Assembly (NCBI GenBank): GCA_019415335.1
Contig: DXKH01000093.1
Span: 1 to 64,000 of the forward strand
Length of the DNA: 64,000 nt
DNA from: Citrobacter sp.
GTDB lineage: Bacteria; Pseudomonadota; Gammaproteobacteria; Enterobacterales; Enterobacteriaceae
Direction: 5' to 3'
Position numbers and translations under genes: made by a program. The notes under the pieces were generated by a model. The model was given only the letters and a program-made list of their open reading frames with translations, was not told the origin of the DNA and searched no databases. Positions 17,999 through 29,742 of this stretch are shown piece after piece (within the stretch, counting starts at the first letter, position 1; the number at the start of each line of letters is the position of its first letter).

Positions 17999-18057
17999 GC
18001 ATGACGGAAAAACAGGCGTTTCGGCGTAAAGTTACGCGGTCAACGCCTGCGGTAATA

Positions 18058-19119
18058 TTACTTTTCTCGCGGGGAGCCGTTTTTCTGCACTGTCTCTTTA
18101 AGCTGCCCGATCAGTTGACGCCGGAAATCTCCCAGACGCGGTTTGTCATCATCCAACCACGGCAACGGGCGGCAAAGTTCCATCGCTTTGATCCCCAGTC
18201 GTGCGGTTAACAGCCCCGCGCCGATTCCCTGCGCAGCACGGGTCGACAGGCGCGCGGCGAGATCCTGCGACATCCAGTCCATCCCCACTTCCCGCACCAG
18301 TTCGCTGGCCCCGGCGAAAGCGATGTTGAGCAGCACCAGACGGAACAGACGCAGACGGCTGTAATAGCCCAGTTCAATGCCGTACAGCGTGGCGATGCGG
18401 TTAATCAGTCGCAAATTACGCCAGGCAATAAATGCCATATCCACCAGCGCCAGCGGGCTGACTGCGATCATCAGCGTCGACTCCGCCGCCGAACGACTGA
18501 TTTCGCGCCGTGCCTGGGCATCCAGCACCGGTTGAACCAGATGGGCATACAGGCTAACCACTTCGCGGTCATTTTGCGTTTCGTGAATCGAGGCATACCA
18601 GCGCTGCAACGCCGGATGCGACTGGTCGATTCCGGCCTGCTGCGCCAGCTTTTCACAAAACGCCCGCCCTTTCCCGGCACCATGACTGTGCAGCAGGTCA
18701 CGCGCTTCATCGCGTTCGTGAGCACGCTGACGCAAACGCCACAGACGTCGCCATTCGGTTGCCACCGATCCGACTCCCGCCCCGATAATTAGCGCCCCGG
18801 CCGCGCAACCCCCGAGCGCCACCCAGTCCTGGGTTTGCCAGGCGTTCATTGTCCACTGTACACCTTGTCCAACCACGCTTACGCCGAACAGCGCCAGGCC
18901 GCCCATCACCATCTTGCGCCACAGACTGCGCTTCGGGCGCAGTGCCGCGTCAATCACCGCTTCGGCTTGCCCCTCTTCTTCCAGTGGTTCATCAACGGTG
19001 GCCGGGGCAAAGGACTGGGCTTGCGTCTCACTAAACGTTTGTTGCGCTTTAAAGGCCGGGTTCTGCTCGACTTCAAGCGGACCGGCGAAATCAATCCGCG
19101 GTTTTATCGGTTCGCTCAT
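18058..19119 (-). CDS. ycjF: YcjF, DUF697 inner-membrane protein
   Basis: A 353-aa UPF0283/DUF697 protein of unknown function. The N-terminal ~65 residues are polar. Two hydrophobic segments follow at about 70-90 ([20 protein letters not shown]) and 100-120 ([21 protein letters not shown]), with a further hydrophobic region around 215-270. It overlaps ycjX by 4 bases (ATGA), so the two are translationally coupled. The pair is sigma32-controlled in E. coli and probably works as one unit. Confidence 0.92.
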   Translation of the reverse strand: MSEPIKPRIDFAGPLEVEQNPAFKAQQTFSETQAQSFAPATVDEPLEEEGQAEAVIDAALRPKRSLWRKMVMGGLALFGVSVVGQGVQWTMNAWQTQDWVALGGCAAGALIIGAGVGSVATEWRRLWRLRQRAHERDEARDLLHSHGAGKGRAFCEKLAQQAGIDQSHPALQRWYASIHETQNDREVVSLYAHLVQPVLDAQARREISRSAAESTLMIAVSPLALVDMAFIAWRNLRLINRIATLYGIELGYYSRLRLFRLVLLNIAFAGASELVREVGMDWMSQDLAARLSTRAAQGIGAGLLTARLGIKAMELCRPLPWLDDDKPRLGDFRRQLIGQLKETVQKNGSPREK

Positions 19120-20513
19120 CGCAATTTATCTCCTATTAAAAACTCCAGCGCGGCATCCAGACGAATGTGCGGCAATGGCTTATCGACGTCCATTTTTTGC
19201 GGTCGAAAGGCTTCAAACTGAAATCCCTGGCGGTCCCAGAACGCCTGTCCCGGCAGTCGCGCTGGTACTTCGCCGGGGTAGACCGTCAGCGGCGAGCCAT
19301 CGCTTAAGCGATTTCCGCGCAGCGCCGGGATCTTCTCGCCGTTAACATCAATCAACCCGCTGGTGGTTGCCTGGACGGAAGCCAGCCCCAGACAATCCAT
19401 GCTGATCCCTTCAAACGCCGCGTTCTGCCAGGCATCCTGAATCAACTGTTGCAGCAGCGACACCATATTGGCGTGCTGATCGATCGTCACGTGGTCCGCT
19501 TTGGTGGCAGCAAACAGCAACTTGTCGATCACCGGCGAGAACAGCCGACGAAACAGCGTACGCTGACCATAATGGAAACTTTGCATCAGTTGGGTTAAGG
19601 CGAGGCGCATGTCGTTGAATGCCTGCGGCCCGCTGTTGAGCGGTTGCAGGCAATCCACCAGCACAATCTGGCGGTCGAAACGCAGAAAGTGGTTCTTATA
19701 GAACCCCTTCACCACCTTTTCGCAGTAATAGTTAAAGCGTTCGCGCAGCATCCCGGCGTTAGTATGCTTGTCCGCCTGAGCCAGTTTTGATTCACCCCAC
19801 GCGTCCACATCCGGCCAGGGGAAAAATTGTAACGCTGGCGCGCCGGCCATATCACCAGGCAGAACGAACCGCCCCGGCTGGATGAAATGCAGTCCCTGCT
19901 GTTTACACTGATGCAAATAGTCCGTCCACGCTGCTGCGATATCGGCCAGGCGGTTCTCATCGGCGGTTGCCAGCGGATCCAGCCCTTGCGTCAGTTGTCG
20001 CCATTTCGCCGACCATTCCGCCCGCTGCCCGGTAAGCAACCCGGTCATCTGCCGTGACCAGCTCAGATAATCCTGCGCCAGCATCGGCAGATCGAGCAGC
20101 CATTCGCCTGGATAATCAACAATCTCCAGATACAACGTCGACGTCTCTTTGAAGTGACGCAGCAGCGAGTCATTGGATTTATAACGTAGCGCCAGGCGAA
20201 TTTCGCTGACCCCGCGGGTGGGTGTCGGCCAGGTCGGTGGATCGCCATACAGCTGGGCCAGCCCTTCATCGTAAGTAAAGCGAGGAATACCAAAATCGCG
20301 CTGCGGAACGCGTTTCACCCCGAGCAGGCGCTCCTCGCGGACCGCGCTGAGCAGCGGCAGTCGCGCCCCGGCGTGAATATTCAGTAACTGGTTAACCATT
20401 GCGGTAATAAATGCGGTTTTTCCGCTCCGGCTCAACCCGGTGACCGCGAGGCGAAAATGTCGGTCTACGCCGCGATTAACCAGCGCATTGAGTTCATTGG
20501 TGAGTCTCTTCAT
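19116..20513 (-). CDS. ycjX: YcjX, predicted P-loop nucleotide-binding protein
   Basis: A 465-aa protein (DUF463) of unknown function with a P-loop [10 protein letters not shown] near residue 26. Conserved stretches follow: [14 protein letters not shown] (a possible Walker B/switch region) and [11 protein letters not shown], which looks like a GTPase NKxD-type motif. It is nearly identical to E. coli YcjX. The start is MKRLTNEL at 20513; the Met at 20519 would add two residues. It is coupled to ycjF. In E. coli it lies next to ycjW; here it is followed upstream by an unrelated hydrolase gene. Confidence 0.92.
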   Translation of the reverse strand: MKRLTNELNALVNRGVDRHFRLAVTGLSRSGKTAFITAMVNQLLNIHAGARLPLLSAVREERLLGVKRVPQRDFGIPRFTYDEGLAQLYGDPPTWPTPTRGVSEIRLALRYKSNDSLLRHFKETSTLYLEIVDYPGEWLLDLPMLAQDYLSWSRQMTGLLTGQRAEWSAKWRQLTQGLDPLATADENRLADIAAAWTDYLHQCKQQGLHFIQPGRFVLPGDMAGAPALQFFPWPDVDAWGESKLAQADKHTNAGMLRERFNYYCEKVVKGFYKNHFLRFDRQIVLVDCLQPLNSGPQAFNDMRLALTQLMQSFHYGQRTLFRRLFSPVIDKLLFAATKADHVTIDQHANMVSLLQQLIQDAWQNAAFEGISMDCLGLASVQATTSGLIDVNGEKIPALRGNRLSDGSPLTVYPGEVPARLPGQAFWDRQGFQFEAFRPQKMDVDKPLPHIRLDAALEFLIGDKLR

Positions 20514-20666
20514 CGCCATCCCGTTATGCCTGAAGACCAGAAAAAAGTATAACGCATACCCTGTAATGTGGGGTCAGGTCGTTGATTATCAACCGTGTTG
20601 TGTTGGGGGGGATCACCCGATTACCCCCTTTAAGGGAAAATCTGGCAAGCCGCAATAAAGCCGCAA

Positions 20667-21362
20667 TTAACGTGCTAAGCAGCGTTCAAAAGCAGCGCGT
20701 ACGCTTTCATAACGATCTCTTGAGTGCATTAGCTGTTCCCAGATCGAGTTATGACCAGCTCCAGGGATCGTGAGAAGTTTCTTTCGACAAGCGCGCGTTG
20801 CCGACGAGACCAGTTTATTCGGGATCTCAGCGGGAATGATGGCGTCATTTTCGGCGGCAATAACCAGCAAATCACCGGTAAATTCAGCGGCAATAGCCCA
20901 GGCATCCGTCGCTTCCCAACTGCGATCCTGGCGTATGATGGCCGAAAAATCGGGGCCGAATTTAACCGGATACGCGGACGTTGCATAAACACCCGGCACC
21001 ATCAGAATCAGCGAACGCAGCGGAACCACTTTACTGAGTTGAAGCGCATTGTATGCCCCCATGCTGACGCCCACACAACCGGTATAAATCTGCCCCTGGA
21101 AATCCATCACCGCCTTTGCCTGCTGGGTGCGGCTAAACAGCGAGGAATTGTGAATGTCGCCGCCGGTTTCTCCATGACCTAAAAAATCGAATATCGTCGT
21201 TCCAAAACCTGACGCATCCAACATAACGCGATACTTGTGGAAAATGGTTCTGTCTTTCCCGCCGCCGTGTAGCATCAGGATATGCCCATTGCGGCCAGAC
21301 GTACTTTCAGCGTAAAGCGTTTCGCCCTGAAAAGGCACCAGGAAAGAGTGGCTTTGCATCAT
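20667..21362 (-). CDS. Alpha/beta hydrolase, accessory
   Basis: A predicted soluble serine hydrolase of about 231 aa. Visible are LMLHGGGKDR (HG oxyanion motif), the nucleophile elbow GVSMGAYN, the acid in AAENDAIIP and the His in GAGHNSIW, so the triad is complete. The substrate is unknown; related proteins are annotated as dienelactone hydrolase-like or acyl-peptidase-like. The start is uncertain: MM at 21362/21359 is preferred, but ATG 21419 and 21473 stay in frame. It takes the position where E. coli has pspE and ycjM-W, and it is read in the same direction as psp. Confidence 0.72.
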   Translation of the reverse strand: MMQSHSFLVPFQGETLYAESTSGRNGHILMLHGGGKDRTIFHKYRVMLDASGFGTTIFDFLGHGETGGDIHNSSLFSRTQQAKAVMDFQGQIYTGCVGVSMGAYNALQLSKVVPLRSLILMVPGVYATSAYPVKFGPDFSAIIRQDRSWEATDAWAIAAEFTGDLLVIAAENDAIIPAEIPNKLVSSATRACRKKLLTIPGAGHNSIWEQLMHSRDRYESVRAAFERCLAR

Positions 21363-21531
21363 GAGTGTCGCGTTATTAAAGGATGGGGTATCAGGTTTTA
21401 TCAAACCCGATAACCTCATGCAATGTCTGGGTCTACAATCAATCTGAAGTGGCAGGTTCAGACTGCCCAACAATCGACGTTGTGGGTTGTCACGGATAAA
21501 GACAATATAAGTGATTCGAAAGCTGCGGCAA

Positions 21532-21756
21532 TTAATTGCCAGAATAGCGTTTTGAGAGTTTTGCCGCCATGCGGCTTAAAAATGGCTCCAGTGCCAGCGC
21601 CAGCAACATTTTCAGCGGGCGGCGGGCGACGGATTTCACCGCCCACCCGGCGACACCCGCCGGGCCGTAGCGCAGTGCGGTCAGAAGCACCAACTTACCT
21701 GCTATTTTCATACCGGGTTTTACCTTTTGCCCGGCGCGTTGCCAGCGATTATTCAT
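21532..21756 (-). CDS. pspD: PspD, phage shock protein D
   Basis: A 74-aa peripheral inner-membrane protein of the psp operon. [15 protein letters not shown]… is followed by a hydrophobic centre ([21 protein letters not shown]) and a basic C-terminus, as in E. coli PspD. The frame extends to 21840, but the extra residues lie over the end of pspC. ATG 21756 is the family start and has AGGG upstream. It is the last psp gene here: no pspE follows. Confidence 0.92.
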   Translation of the reverse strand: MNNRWQRAGQKVKPGMKIAGKLVLLTALRYGPAGVAGWAVKSVARRPLKMLLALALEPFLSRMAAKLSKRYSGN

Positions 21757-21775
21757 CTCAGCCCTCTTTAATGAC

Positions 21776-22135
21776 TTACAACTGACGGAACCGACTACGC
21801 AAGGTAAACGTGTCCGAGGTGACATAACGCTCCATTTCACGTAAGCGTTTCTCCCCTGCCGCCAGCTCTTTATCGACGATATCTAACAGCTCGCCGCTGG
21901 ACGGTTGTTGCTCGCCTGCGGCAAGGTTGTCCGGCATCGGATCGAGCACAAACGCCAGAATGATGTAGGCGACCAGGGTGAAAAAGGCCAGCCCGAAGAA
22001 GATCGACAACACCACTAAAATACGCACCAGTTTTACTGGTACATCAAGATATTGCGCGATCCCCGCGCACACACCCCGCACCATACCTTGCTGCGGAATG
22101 CGCCATAATTTTTTGTTCAGATCAATACCGCCCAT
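21776..22135 (-). CDS. pspC: PspC, inner-membrane activator of the phage shock response
   Basis: A 119-aa membrane protein that senses envelope stress with PspB and draws PspA away from PspF. The PspC domain is [21 protein letters not shown] near residue 10. A long hydrophobic helix ([27 protein letters not shown]) follows, then a cytoplasmic or periplasmic tail with a leucine-zipper-like stretch. Its ATG shares a base with the pspB stop codon. Confidence 0.96.
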   Translation of the reverse strand: MGGIDLNKKLWRIPQQGMVRGVCAGIAQYLDVPVKLVRILVVLSIFFGLAFFTLVAYIILAFVLDPMPDNLAAGEQQPSSGELLDIVDKELAAGEKRLREMERYVTSDTFTLRSRFRQL

Positions 22136-22359
22136 TAGCGATCCCTCCAGTTCGGATGTTCCGCATCGAGAATATCTTCCAGCGCCTGGATACGTTCACG
22201 CATGCGCTGCGCGTCATCGGTCAACTGAACTAAACGTTGCTGTTCGCTTTGCGATAACTCACCGCGACTGGAACGGTTGCTGTAATGCAGCCATAACCAA
22301 ATCGGTAGCACAAACAGCACGAAGATGGTTAACGGAATGGCCAGAAATAGCGCGCTCAT
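22135..22359 (-). CDS. pspB: PspB, phage shock membrane protein
   Basis: A 74-aa partner of PspC. An N-terminal membrane helix of about 24 residues (ALFLAIPLTIFVLFVLPIWLW) is followed by a charged coiled-coil region (SEQQRLVQLTDDAQRMRERIQALE). The length equals E. coli PspB. It is spaced 54 bases from pspA and coupled to pspC. Confidence 0.96.
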   Translation of the reverse strand: MSALFLAIPLTIFVLFVLPIWLWLHYSNRSSRGELSQSEQQRLVQLTDDAQRMRERIQALEDILDAEHPNWRDR

Positions 22360-22413
22360 GAGGTCTCCTTACAGGTGATGAGCGGCGGCGCGTTCGGGCA
22401 CCGCCAGTTATTA

Positions 22414-23169
<756 letters not shown>

Positions 23170-23250
23170 TTATCATGATATGTACAGTTTTACCTCAGCG
23201 AGAAAACAGGGTAAAGTGGTGAAATACACTAACATGTGGCGAAATTCATC

Positions 23251-24225
23251 ATGGCTGAATACAAAGATAATCTGTTAGGGGAAGCCAACAGCTTTCTGGA
23301 GGTACTGGAGCAGGTTTCCCGTCTTGCCCCCCTGGACAAACCGGTATTGATCATCGGCGAGCGCGGAACCGGCAAGGAACTGATTGCCAACCGCCTGCAT
23401 TATCTCTCCTCTCGCTGGCAGGGACCGTTTATTTCGCTTAACTGCGCGGCGCTGAATGAAAACCTGCTCGACAGCGAACTGTTCGGCCATGAAGCCGGTG
23501 CCTTTACCGGTGCGCAAAAACGCCATCCAGGGCGCTTTGAACGGGCCGACGGCGGCACGCTGTTTCTGGATGAACTCGCTACCGCGCCGATGCTGGTGCA
23601 GGAGAAGTTGCTCAGAGTGATTGAATACGGTGAACTCGAGCGCGTCGGCGGCAGTCAACCGTTGCAGGTGAATGTGCGTCTGGTTTGCGCCACCAATGCG
23701 GATCTTCCGGCGATGGTCAACGAAGGCACCTTCCGCGCGGATCTGCTGGACCGTCTGGCGTTCGACGTAGTGCAACTGCCACCGCTGCGCGAACGTCAAG
23801 CCGATATCATGCTCATGGCAGAACACTTTGCCATTCAGATGTGCCGTGAAATTCGCCTGCCGCTGTTTCCTGGGTTTACGCCGCATGCGAGAGAGACACT
23901 GCTGAACTACGGCTGGCCGGGGAATATCCGCGAACTAAAGAACGTGGTCGAACGCTCGGTATACCGGCACGGCACCAGTGAGGCCCCGCTGGATGAGATT
24001 GTGATCGACCCATTTAAACGCCACGTGCCAACGCCCCTCGTCGCAGACACCGCAGAAACGGGTCCCTCGCTGCCCCTCGATTTACGCGAATTTCAGCAAC
24101 AGCAGGAAAAAACGCTACTGCAATCGAGCCTGCAACAGGCAAAATTTAACCAGAAGCGGGCGGCGGAATTGCTGGGGCTGACCTATCACCAGTTGCGCGC
24201 ATTGCTCAAAAAACATCAGATTTAG
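23251..24225 (+). CDS. pspF: PspF, sigma54 activator of the psp operon
   Basis: A 324-aa bacterial enhancer-binding protein that has no N-terminal sensory domain and is held in check by PspA. The AAA+ domain has Walker A GERGTGKE, the sigma54-contacting GAFTGA loop, Walker B GGTLFLDEL and the RxDLxxRL sensor region. The C-terminal Fis-type helix-turn-helix is NQKRAAELLGLTYHQLRALL. The start is MAEYKDNLL at 23251; the ORF opens 15 bases earlier. It is divergent from pspA. Confidence 0.96.
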   Translation: MAEYKDNLLGEANSFLEVLEQVSRLAPLDKPVLIIGERGTGKELIANRLHYLSSRWQGPFISLNCAALNENLLDSELFGHEAGAFTGAQKRHPGRFERADGGTLFLDELATAPMLVQEKLLRVIEYGELERVGGSQPLQVNVRLVCATNADLPAMVNEGTFRADLLDRLAFDVVQLPPLRERQADIMLMAEHFAIQMCREIRLPLFPGFTPHARETLLNYGWPGNIRELKNVVERSVYRHGTSEAPLDEIVIDPFKRHVPTPLVADTAETGPSLPLDLREFQQQQEKTLLQSSLQQAKFNQKRAAELLGLTYHQLRALLKKHQI

Positions 24226-24337
24226 CGCTTCCCACCCCCCGATTGCGCATATTTACGCCAGTTGCCCGCAGACATTTGTACCTGGCGGGCGATAGTGCGA
24301 TACACTTTGCAAATCGTACCTAAAAACCTTAAAAATT

Positions 24338-25981
24338 ATGCGCCTGGTTTTATCGTCTCTGATCGTGATGGCTGGACTTCTGAGTGGTCAGGCCACTGCT
24401 GCGCCTGAAACCGCCCCGCGTGAAGATATTCGTGACAGTGGCTTTGTCTATTGCGTGAGTGGGCAGGTCAACACCTTTAATCCGCAAAAAGTGAGCAGTG
24501 GGCTGATTGTCGACACCCTTGCCGCCCAGCTCTATGATCGGCTGCTGGATGTCGATCCCTATACCTACCGTCTGGTCCCGGAACTGGCAGAAAGTTGGGA
24601 GGTGCTGGATAACGGGGCAACTTATCGCTTCCATCTGCGCCGCGACGTGGCGTTTCAAAAAACGGACTGGTTTACCCCCTCGCGTAAACTGAATGCCGAC
24701 GACGTGGTCTTTACCTTTCAACGCATTTTCGATCGCAAACATCCGTGGCATAACGTCAACGGCGGCAATTTCCCCTATTTCGACAGTCTTCAGTTCGCCG
24801 ATAACGTGCAAAGCGTGCGTAAGCTCGACAATAACACCGTGGAATTTCGCCTGACGAAACCGGACGCCTCTTTCTTGTGGCATCTGGCAACTCACTATGC
24901 GTCTGTGATGTCGGCTGAATATGCGGAGCAACTGACTAAACAGGATCGCCAGGAACAGCTTGACCGCCAGCCGGTGGGTACCGGCCCGTTCCAGCTTTCC
25001 GAGTATCGCGCCGGGCAATATATCCGTTTGCAGCGTCATGACAAATTCTGGCGCGGTAAACCACTGATGCCGCAGGTCGTGGTGGATCTGGGATCCGGCG
25101 GAACCGGACGCTTATCGAAACTGCTCACCGGCGAATGTGACGTGCTGGCCTGGCCTGCCGCTAGCCAGTTGACGATCCTGCGTGACGACCCGCGCCTGCG
25201 TCTGACACTGCGTCCGGGGATGAACATCGCTTACCTGGCCTTTAATACCGACAAGCCGCCGCTGAATAATCCGGCGGTTCGTCACGCCCTGGCGCTGGCA
25301 ATCAATAATCAGCGTCTGATGCAGTCTATCTATTACGGCACGGCGGAAACGGCCGCCTCTATTTTACCTCGCGCCTCGTGGGCGTATGACAACGAGGCTA
25401 AAATAACAGAATACAATCCGGCTAAGTCCCGTGAGCAGCTCAACGCGCTGGGGCTGGAGAATCTGACGCTGCGACTGTGGGTGCCAACCAGTTCCCAGGC
25501 GTGGAACCCCAGCCCGCTAAAAACCGCTGAGCTTATCCAGGCGGATATGGCGCAGGTTGGTGTGAAAGTGGTGATTGTACCGGTTGAAGGTCGTTTCCAG
25601 GAGGCGCGGTTGATGGATATGAACCATGATCTGACGTTGTCCGGTTGGGCAACCGACAGTAACGATCCGGACAGTTTCTTTCGCCCGTTACTCAGTTGCG
25701 CGGCTATCAATTCGCAGACCAACTTAGCGCACTGGTGCGATCCGGAGTTTGACAACGTGCTGCGCAAAGCGCTCTCTTCTCAGCAACTTTCCGCGCGTAT
25801 TGATGCGTATGATGAAGCGCAGAATATCCTTGCCAAAGAGTTGCCGATCCTGCCACTCGCCTCGTCACTGCGCCTGCAAGCCTATCGCTATGACATTAAA
25901 GGTCTGGTGCTGAGTCCGTTTGGTAATGCATCTTTCGCCGGCGTGTCGCGCGAAAAAAACGATGAGGTGAAAAAACCATGA
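24338..25981 (+). CDS. sapA: SapA, periplasmic solute-binding protein
   Basis: A 547-aa family 5 binding protein of the Sap system, linked to antimicrobial peptide resistance in Salmonella and to putrescine export by SapBCDF in E. coli. A signal peptide of about 21 residues ends at GQATA. The mature protein shows [16 protein letters not shown] and the family signature region [28 protein letters not shown]. It overlaps sapB by 4 bases. It is the first gene of sapABCDF, downstream of pspF in the same direction. Confidence 0.95.
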   Translation: MRLVLSSLIVMAGLLSGQATAAPETAPREDIRDSGFVYCVSGQVNTFNPQKVSSGLIVDTLAAQLYDRLLDVDPYTYRLVPELAESWEVLDNGATYRFHLRRDVAFQKTDWFTPSRKLNADDVVFTFQRIFDRKHPWHNVNGGNFPYFDSLQFADNVQSVRKLDNNTVEFRLTKPDASFLWHLATHYASVMSAEYAEQLTKQDRQEQLDRQPVGTGPFQLSEYRAGQYIRLQRHDKFWRGKPLMPQVVVDLGSGGTGRLSKLLTGECDVLAWPAASQLTILRDDPRLRLTLRPGMNIAYLAFNTDKPPLNNPAVRHALALAINNQRLMQSIYYGTAETAASILPRASWAYDNEAKITEYNPAKSREQLNALGLENLTLRLWVPTSSQAWNPSPLKTAELIQADMAQVGVKVVIVPVEGRFQEARLMDMNHDLTLSGWATDSNDPDSFFRPLLSCAAINSQTNLAHWCDPEFDNVLRKALSSQQLSARIDAYDEAQNILAKELPILPLASSLRLQAYRYDIKGLVLSPFGNASFAGVSREKNDEVKKP

Positions 25982-26943
25982 TTATCTTCACCCTGCGTCG
26001 TTTGCTGTTGCTGATGATTACCCTGTTTTTTCTGACCTTTATCGGCTTCAGCCTCAGCTATTTTACCCCGCATGCCCCGCTACAAGGCGCATCGTTGTGG
26101 AATGCATGGGTGTTCTGGTTCAATGGCCTCATCCACTGGGACTTTGGCGTCTCCAGCATCAACGGACAGCTCATCTCGGAACAGCTCAAAGAGGTGTTCC
26201 CGGCCACCATGGAACTGTGCACGCTGGCGTTCGGCTTTGCGCTGATGGTGGGGATTCCGGTGGGCATGCTGGCGGGCATCACTCGCAACAAATGGCAGGA
26301 TCGCCTGATCAGCGCCCTCGCCCTGCTCGGCTTTTCAATCCCGGTGTTCTGGCTGGCGCTCCTGCTGACGCTTTTCTTTTCACTGAATCTCGGCTGGCTG
26401 CCGGTATCGGGCCGTTTCGATCTGCTGTATGAAGTGAAGCCGGTGACCGGCCTGGCTATTGTTGATGCCTGGATCTCTGATTCTCCCTGGCGCGATGAGA
26501 TGGTGATGAGCGCCGTGCGTCATATGGTCTTGCCGGTGTTGACGCTGGCGGTTGCGCCGACCACGGAAGTGATTCGCCTGATGCGCATCAGTACCATTGA
26601 AGTATTTGATCAGAACTATGTGAAGGCCGCGGCCACGCGCGGCCTGTCACGGTTTACGATCCTGCGCCGCCATGTACTACATAACGCCTTACCGCCGGTG
26701 ATCCCCCGTCTCGGCCTTCAGTTCTCCACGATGCTGACGCTGGCGATGATCACCGAGATGGTCTTTAGCTGGCCGGGCCTCGGTCGCTGGCTGATTAACG
26801 CCATCCGCCAGCAGGATTACGCCGCGATTTCTGCCGGCGTGATGGTGATTGGTTCGTTGGTCATCATTGTTAACGTGATTTCCGATATTTTGGGTGCTAT
26901 GGCTAACCCTCTGAAGCATAAGGAATGGTATGCCTTACGATAG
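25978..26943 (+). CDS. sapB: SapB, ABC transporter permease
   Basis: A 321-aa inner-membrane permease with about six hydrophobic segments, starting with [20 protein letters not shown]. The BPD-type EAA loop is around residues 215-235 ([25 protein letters not shown]). It pairs with SapC. ATG 25978 overlaps the sapA stop, and the gene overlaps sapC by 14 bases, so the operon is tightly coupled. Confidence 0.95.
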   Translation: MIIFTLRRLLLLMITLFFLTFIGFSLSYFTPHAPLQGASLWNAWVFWFNGLIHWDFGVSSINGQLISEQLKEVFPATMELCTLAFGFALMVGIPVGMLAGITRNKWQDRLISALALLGFSIPVFWLALLLTLFFSLNLGWLPVSGRFDLLYEVKPVTGLAIVDAWISDSPWRDEMVMSAVRHMVLPVLTLAVAPTTEVIRLMRISTIEVFDQNYVKAAATRGLSRFTILRRHVLHNALPPVIPRLGLQFSTMLTLAMITEMVFSWPGLGRWLINAIRQQDYAAISAGVMVIGSLVIIVNVISDILGAMANPLKHKEWYALR

Positions 26944-27820
26944 CGTTTATAGCGAAAAGCGCCCGCCGGGTACGCTACGCACCGCATGGCGCAAATTTTA
27001 TGGTGATACCACGGCAATGGTGGGTCTGTACGGCTGCGCGGGGCTGGTGGTGCTGTGCGTGTTCGGCAGTTGGTTTGCGCCATACGGCATCGATCAGCAG
27101 TTCCTTGGCTATCAATTGCTGCCGCCGTCCTGGTCACGCTATGGCGAGGTCTCCTTCTTCCTTGGCACCGACGATCTGGGGCGTGATGTCCTGAGCCGTC
27201 TGCTCAGCGGCGCGGCCCCTACCGTGGGCGGTGCGTTTGTCGTTACGCTCGCTGCAACGCTGTGCGGGCTGCTTCTCGGCGTCGTCGCCGGAGCAACGCA
27301 TGGTCTGCGTTCTGCCGTACTGAACCATATTCTTGATACCCTGCTGTCGATTCCGTCTCTGCTGTTGGCAATTATTGTCGTCGCCTTCGCCGGACCGCAT
27401 TTGACCCACGCCATGTTTGCTGTCTGGCTGGCGCTGTTGCCACGCATGGTGCGCTCGGTCTACAGCATGGTGCATGACGAACTGGAAAAAGAGTACGTTA
27501 TCGCAGCGCGTCTTGATGGTGCCTCGACGCTGAATATCCTCTGGTTCGCTATTCTGCCCAACATTACCGCGGGCTTGATCACTGAAATCACCCGCGCACT
27601 GTCGATGGCGATCCTTGATATCGCCGCGCTCGGTTTTCTTGACCTTGGCGCGCAACTTCCCTCTCCCGAATGGGGTGCCATGCTGGGCGATGCGCTGGAG
27701 CTGATTTACGTTGCGCCGTGGACGGTGATGCTGCCCGGTGCGGCGATCATGATCAGCGTCCTGTTGGTTAACCTGCTGGGTGACGGCATTCGCCGCGCCA
27801 TTATTGCGGGGGTGGAATAA
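26930..27820 (+). CDS. sapC: SapC, ABC transporter permease
   Basis: A 296-aa DppC/OppC-type permease. A short N-terminal cytoplasmic part precedes the first membrane helix ([20 protein letters not shown]). [18 protein letters not shown] is typical of the family, and the EAA loop is [20 protein letters not shown]. It shares one base with the sapD start (TAATG). Confidence 0.95.
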   Translation: MPYDSVYSEKRPPGTLRTAWRKFYGDTTAMVGLYGCAGLVVLCVFGSWFAPYGIDQQFLGYQLLPPSWSRYGEVSFFLGTDDLGRDVLSRLLSGAAPTVGGAFVVTLAATLCGLLLGVVAGATHGLRSAVLNHILDTLLSIPSLLLAIIVVAFAGPHLTHAMFAVWLALLPRMVRSVYSMVHDELEKEYVIAARLDGASTLNILWFAILPNITAGLITEITRALSMAILDIAALGFLDLGAQLPSPEWGAMLGDALELIYVAPWTVMLPGAAIMISVLLVNLLGDGIRRAIIAGVE

Positions 27821-28812
27821 TGCCCTTACTGGATATCCGCAACCTGACCATTGAATTTAAAGCTGGCGAAGAGTGGGTCAAAGCCGTCGACCGCGTCAGC
27901 ATGACTTTAAGCGAAGGGGAAATTCGCGGGCTGGTGGGTGAATCCGGTTCTGGTAAGAGCCTGATTGCCAAAGCCATTTGCGGCGTTGCTAAAGACAACT
28001 GGCGCGTCACCGCCGACCGGATGCGTTTTGACGACATCGACCTGCTGCGCCTTTCGCCGCGCGAACGACGCAAACTGGTGGGACATAACGTCTCGATGAT
28101 CTTCCAGGAGCCGCAGTCGTGTCTGGATCCGTCCGAGCGCGTGGGTCGCCAGTTGATGCAAAACATTCCGGCCTGGACCTATAAAGGCCGCTGGTGGCAG
28201 CGTATTGGCTGGCGGAAACGTCGCGCCATTGAACTGCTGCACCGCGTGGGGATTAAAGATCATAAAGATGCGATGCGCAGCTTCCCGTATGAACTGACCG
28301 ACGGTGAATGCCAGAAGGTGATGATCGCCATTGCGCTGGCGAATCAACCGCGACTGCTGATTGCGGACGAACCAACCAACGCGATGGAACCGACCACCCA
28401 GGCGCAGATCTTCCGTCTGTTGACGCGGCTGAATCAGAACAGCAATACCACCATTTTGCTGATCAGCCATGACCTGCAGATGCTTAGCCAGTGGGCGGAT
28501 AAAATTAACGTGCTGTACTGTGGCCAGACGGTGGAAACCGCACTGAGCAAAGAGCTGGTGACGACGCCACATCACCCGTACACCCAGGCGCTGATCCGTG
28601 CTATTCCTGACTTTGGTAGCGCGATGCCACATAAAAGTCGTCTGAATACCATGCCCGGAGCCATCCCTTTGCTCGAACAATTGCCCATCGGCTGCCGTCT
28701 GGGACCGCGCTGTCCGTATGCACAGCGCGAATGTATTGAAACGCCACGTCTGACCGGGGTGAAAAACCATCTCTACGCCTGTCATTTCCCGCTAAACATG
28801 GAGAGAGAGTGA
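27820..28812 (+). CDS. sapD: SapD, ABC transporter ATPase
   Basis: A 330-aa oligopeptide-type ATPase. Walker A is GESGSGKSL near residue 40. The signature is the unusual LTDGECQKV in place of LSGGQ, and Walker B is [10 protein letters not shown]-terminal Cys-rich segment ([15 protein letters not shown]) is normal for the Dpp/Opp ATPases. In E. coli SapD also confers ATP dependence on Trk potassium uptake. It lies one base from sapF. Confidence 0.95.
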   Translation: MPLLDIRNLTIEFKAGEEWVKAVDRVSMTLSEGEIRGLVGESGSGKSLIAKAICGVAKDNWRVTADRMRFDDIDLLRLSPRERRKLVGHNVSMIFQEPQSCLDPSERVGRQLMQNIPAWTYKGRWWQRIGWRKRRAIELLHRVGIKDHKDAMRSFPYELTDGECQKVMIAIALANQPRLLIADEPTNAMEPTTQAQIFRLLTRLNQNSNTTILLISHDLQMLSQWADKINVLYCGQTVETALSKELVTTPHHPYTQALIRAIPDFGSAMPHKSRLNTMPGAIPLLEQLPIGCRLGPRCPYAQRECIETPRLTGVKNHLYACHFPLNMERE

Positions 28813-28813
28813 G

Positions 28814-29620
28814 ATGGTCGAGACCTTACTCGAAGTGCGTAATCTGAGTAAAACCTTCCGCTACCGGACGGGCTGGTTTCGTCGCCAGACCGTGGAAGCC
28901 GTAAAGCCACTGAGCTTTACGCTCCGTGAACGACAGACACTGGCCATCATCGGCGAGAACGGTTCCGGCAAATCAACGCTGGCAAAAATGCTGGCAGGAA
29001 TGGTTGAACCAACCGGCGGTGAATTGCTGATTGACGATCACCCGCTCGAATTTGGCGATTATTCGTTTCGCAGCCAGCGCATCCGCATGATTTTCCAGGA
29101 TCCGTCGACTTCGTTGAACCCGCGTCAGCGGATTTCGCAAATCCTCGATTTTCCGCTGCGCCTGAATACCGATCTGGAACCGGAACAGCGGCGCAAACAG
29201 ATTATTGAAACCATGCGGATGGTGGGATTGCTTCCCGATCATGTCAGCTACTACCCGCATATGCTGGCGCCGGGACAGAAACAGCGTCTGGGACTCGCCC
29301 GCGCGATGATTCTGCGCCCGAAAGTGATTATTGCCGATGAGGCGCTGGCGTCGCTCGATATGTCGATGCGCTCGCAGTTAATTAACCTGATGCTGGAATT
29401 ACAGGAGAAACAAGGTATCTCTTATATTTATGTCACCCAGCATCTTGGCATGATGAAACACATCAGCGATCAGGTTCTGGTGATGCACCAGGGGGAAGTC
29501 GTCGAGCGCGGCAGTACCGCTGATGTACTGGCCTCTCCGCTGCATGAACTGACAAAACGATTAATCGCCGGCCATTTTGGTGAAGCGTTAACCGCCGATG
29601 CGTGGCGAAAAGACCGTTAA
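28814..29620 (+). CDS. sapF: SapF, ABC transporter ATPase
   Basis: The second ATPase of the Sap system, 268 aa. Walker A is GENGSGKST near residue 48. The signature is degenerate (LAPGQKQRLGLARA), and Walker B is VIIADEALASLD, with Ala in place of the usual Pro-Thr. It is the last gene of sapABCDF. No clear terminator follows before fabI. Confidence 0.94.
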   Translation: MVETLLEVRNLSKTFRYRTGWFRRQTVEAVKPLSFTLRERQTLAIIGENGSGKSTLAKMLAGMVEPTGGELLIDDHPLEFGDYSFRSQRIRMIFQDPSTSLNPRQRISQILDFPLRLNTDLEPEQRRKQIIETMRMVGLLPDHVSYYPHMLAPGQKQRLGLARAMILRPKVIIADEALASLDMSMRSQLINLMLELQEKQGISYIYVTQHLGMMKHISDQVLVMHQGEVVERGSTADVLASPLHELTKRLIAGHFGEALTADAWRKDR

Positions 29621-29742
29621 CCGCCCTCCTGAAGTGGTCGGATTAACTCTCCCTGCGTCTCGTGATAGAATCGCCGCGTTTTAACGACGCCGGGCCCCTT
29701 AATGCGGCCGGGCGCCACAACAATAACATAAGGATTTAAGCT

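Noticed and set aside
29680..29725. The GC-rich segment before fabI, considered as a riboswitch or terminator.
   Set aside because: The repeated GCCGGGC motifs are direct, not inverted, and no clear stem with a T-run forms.
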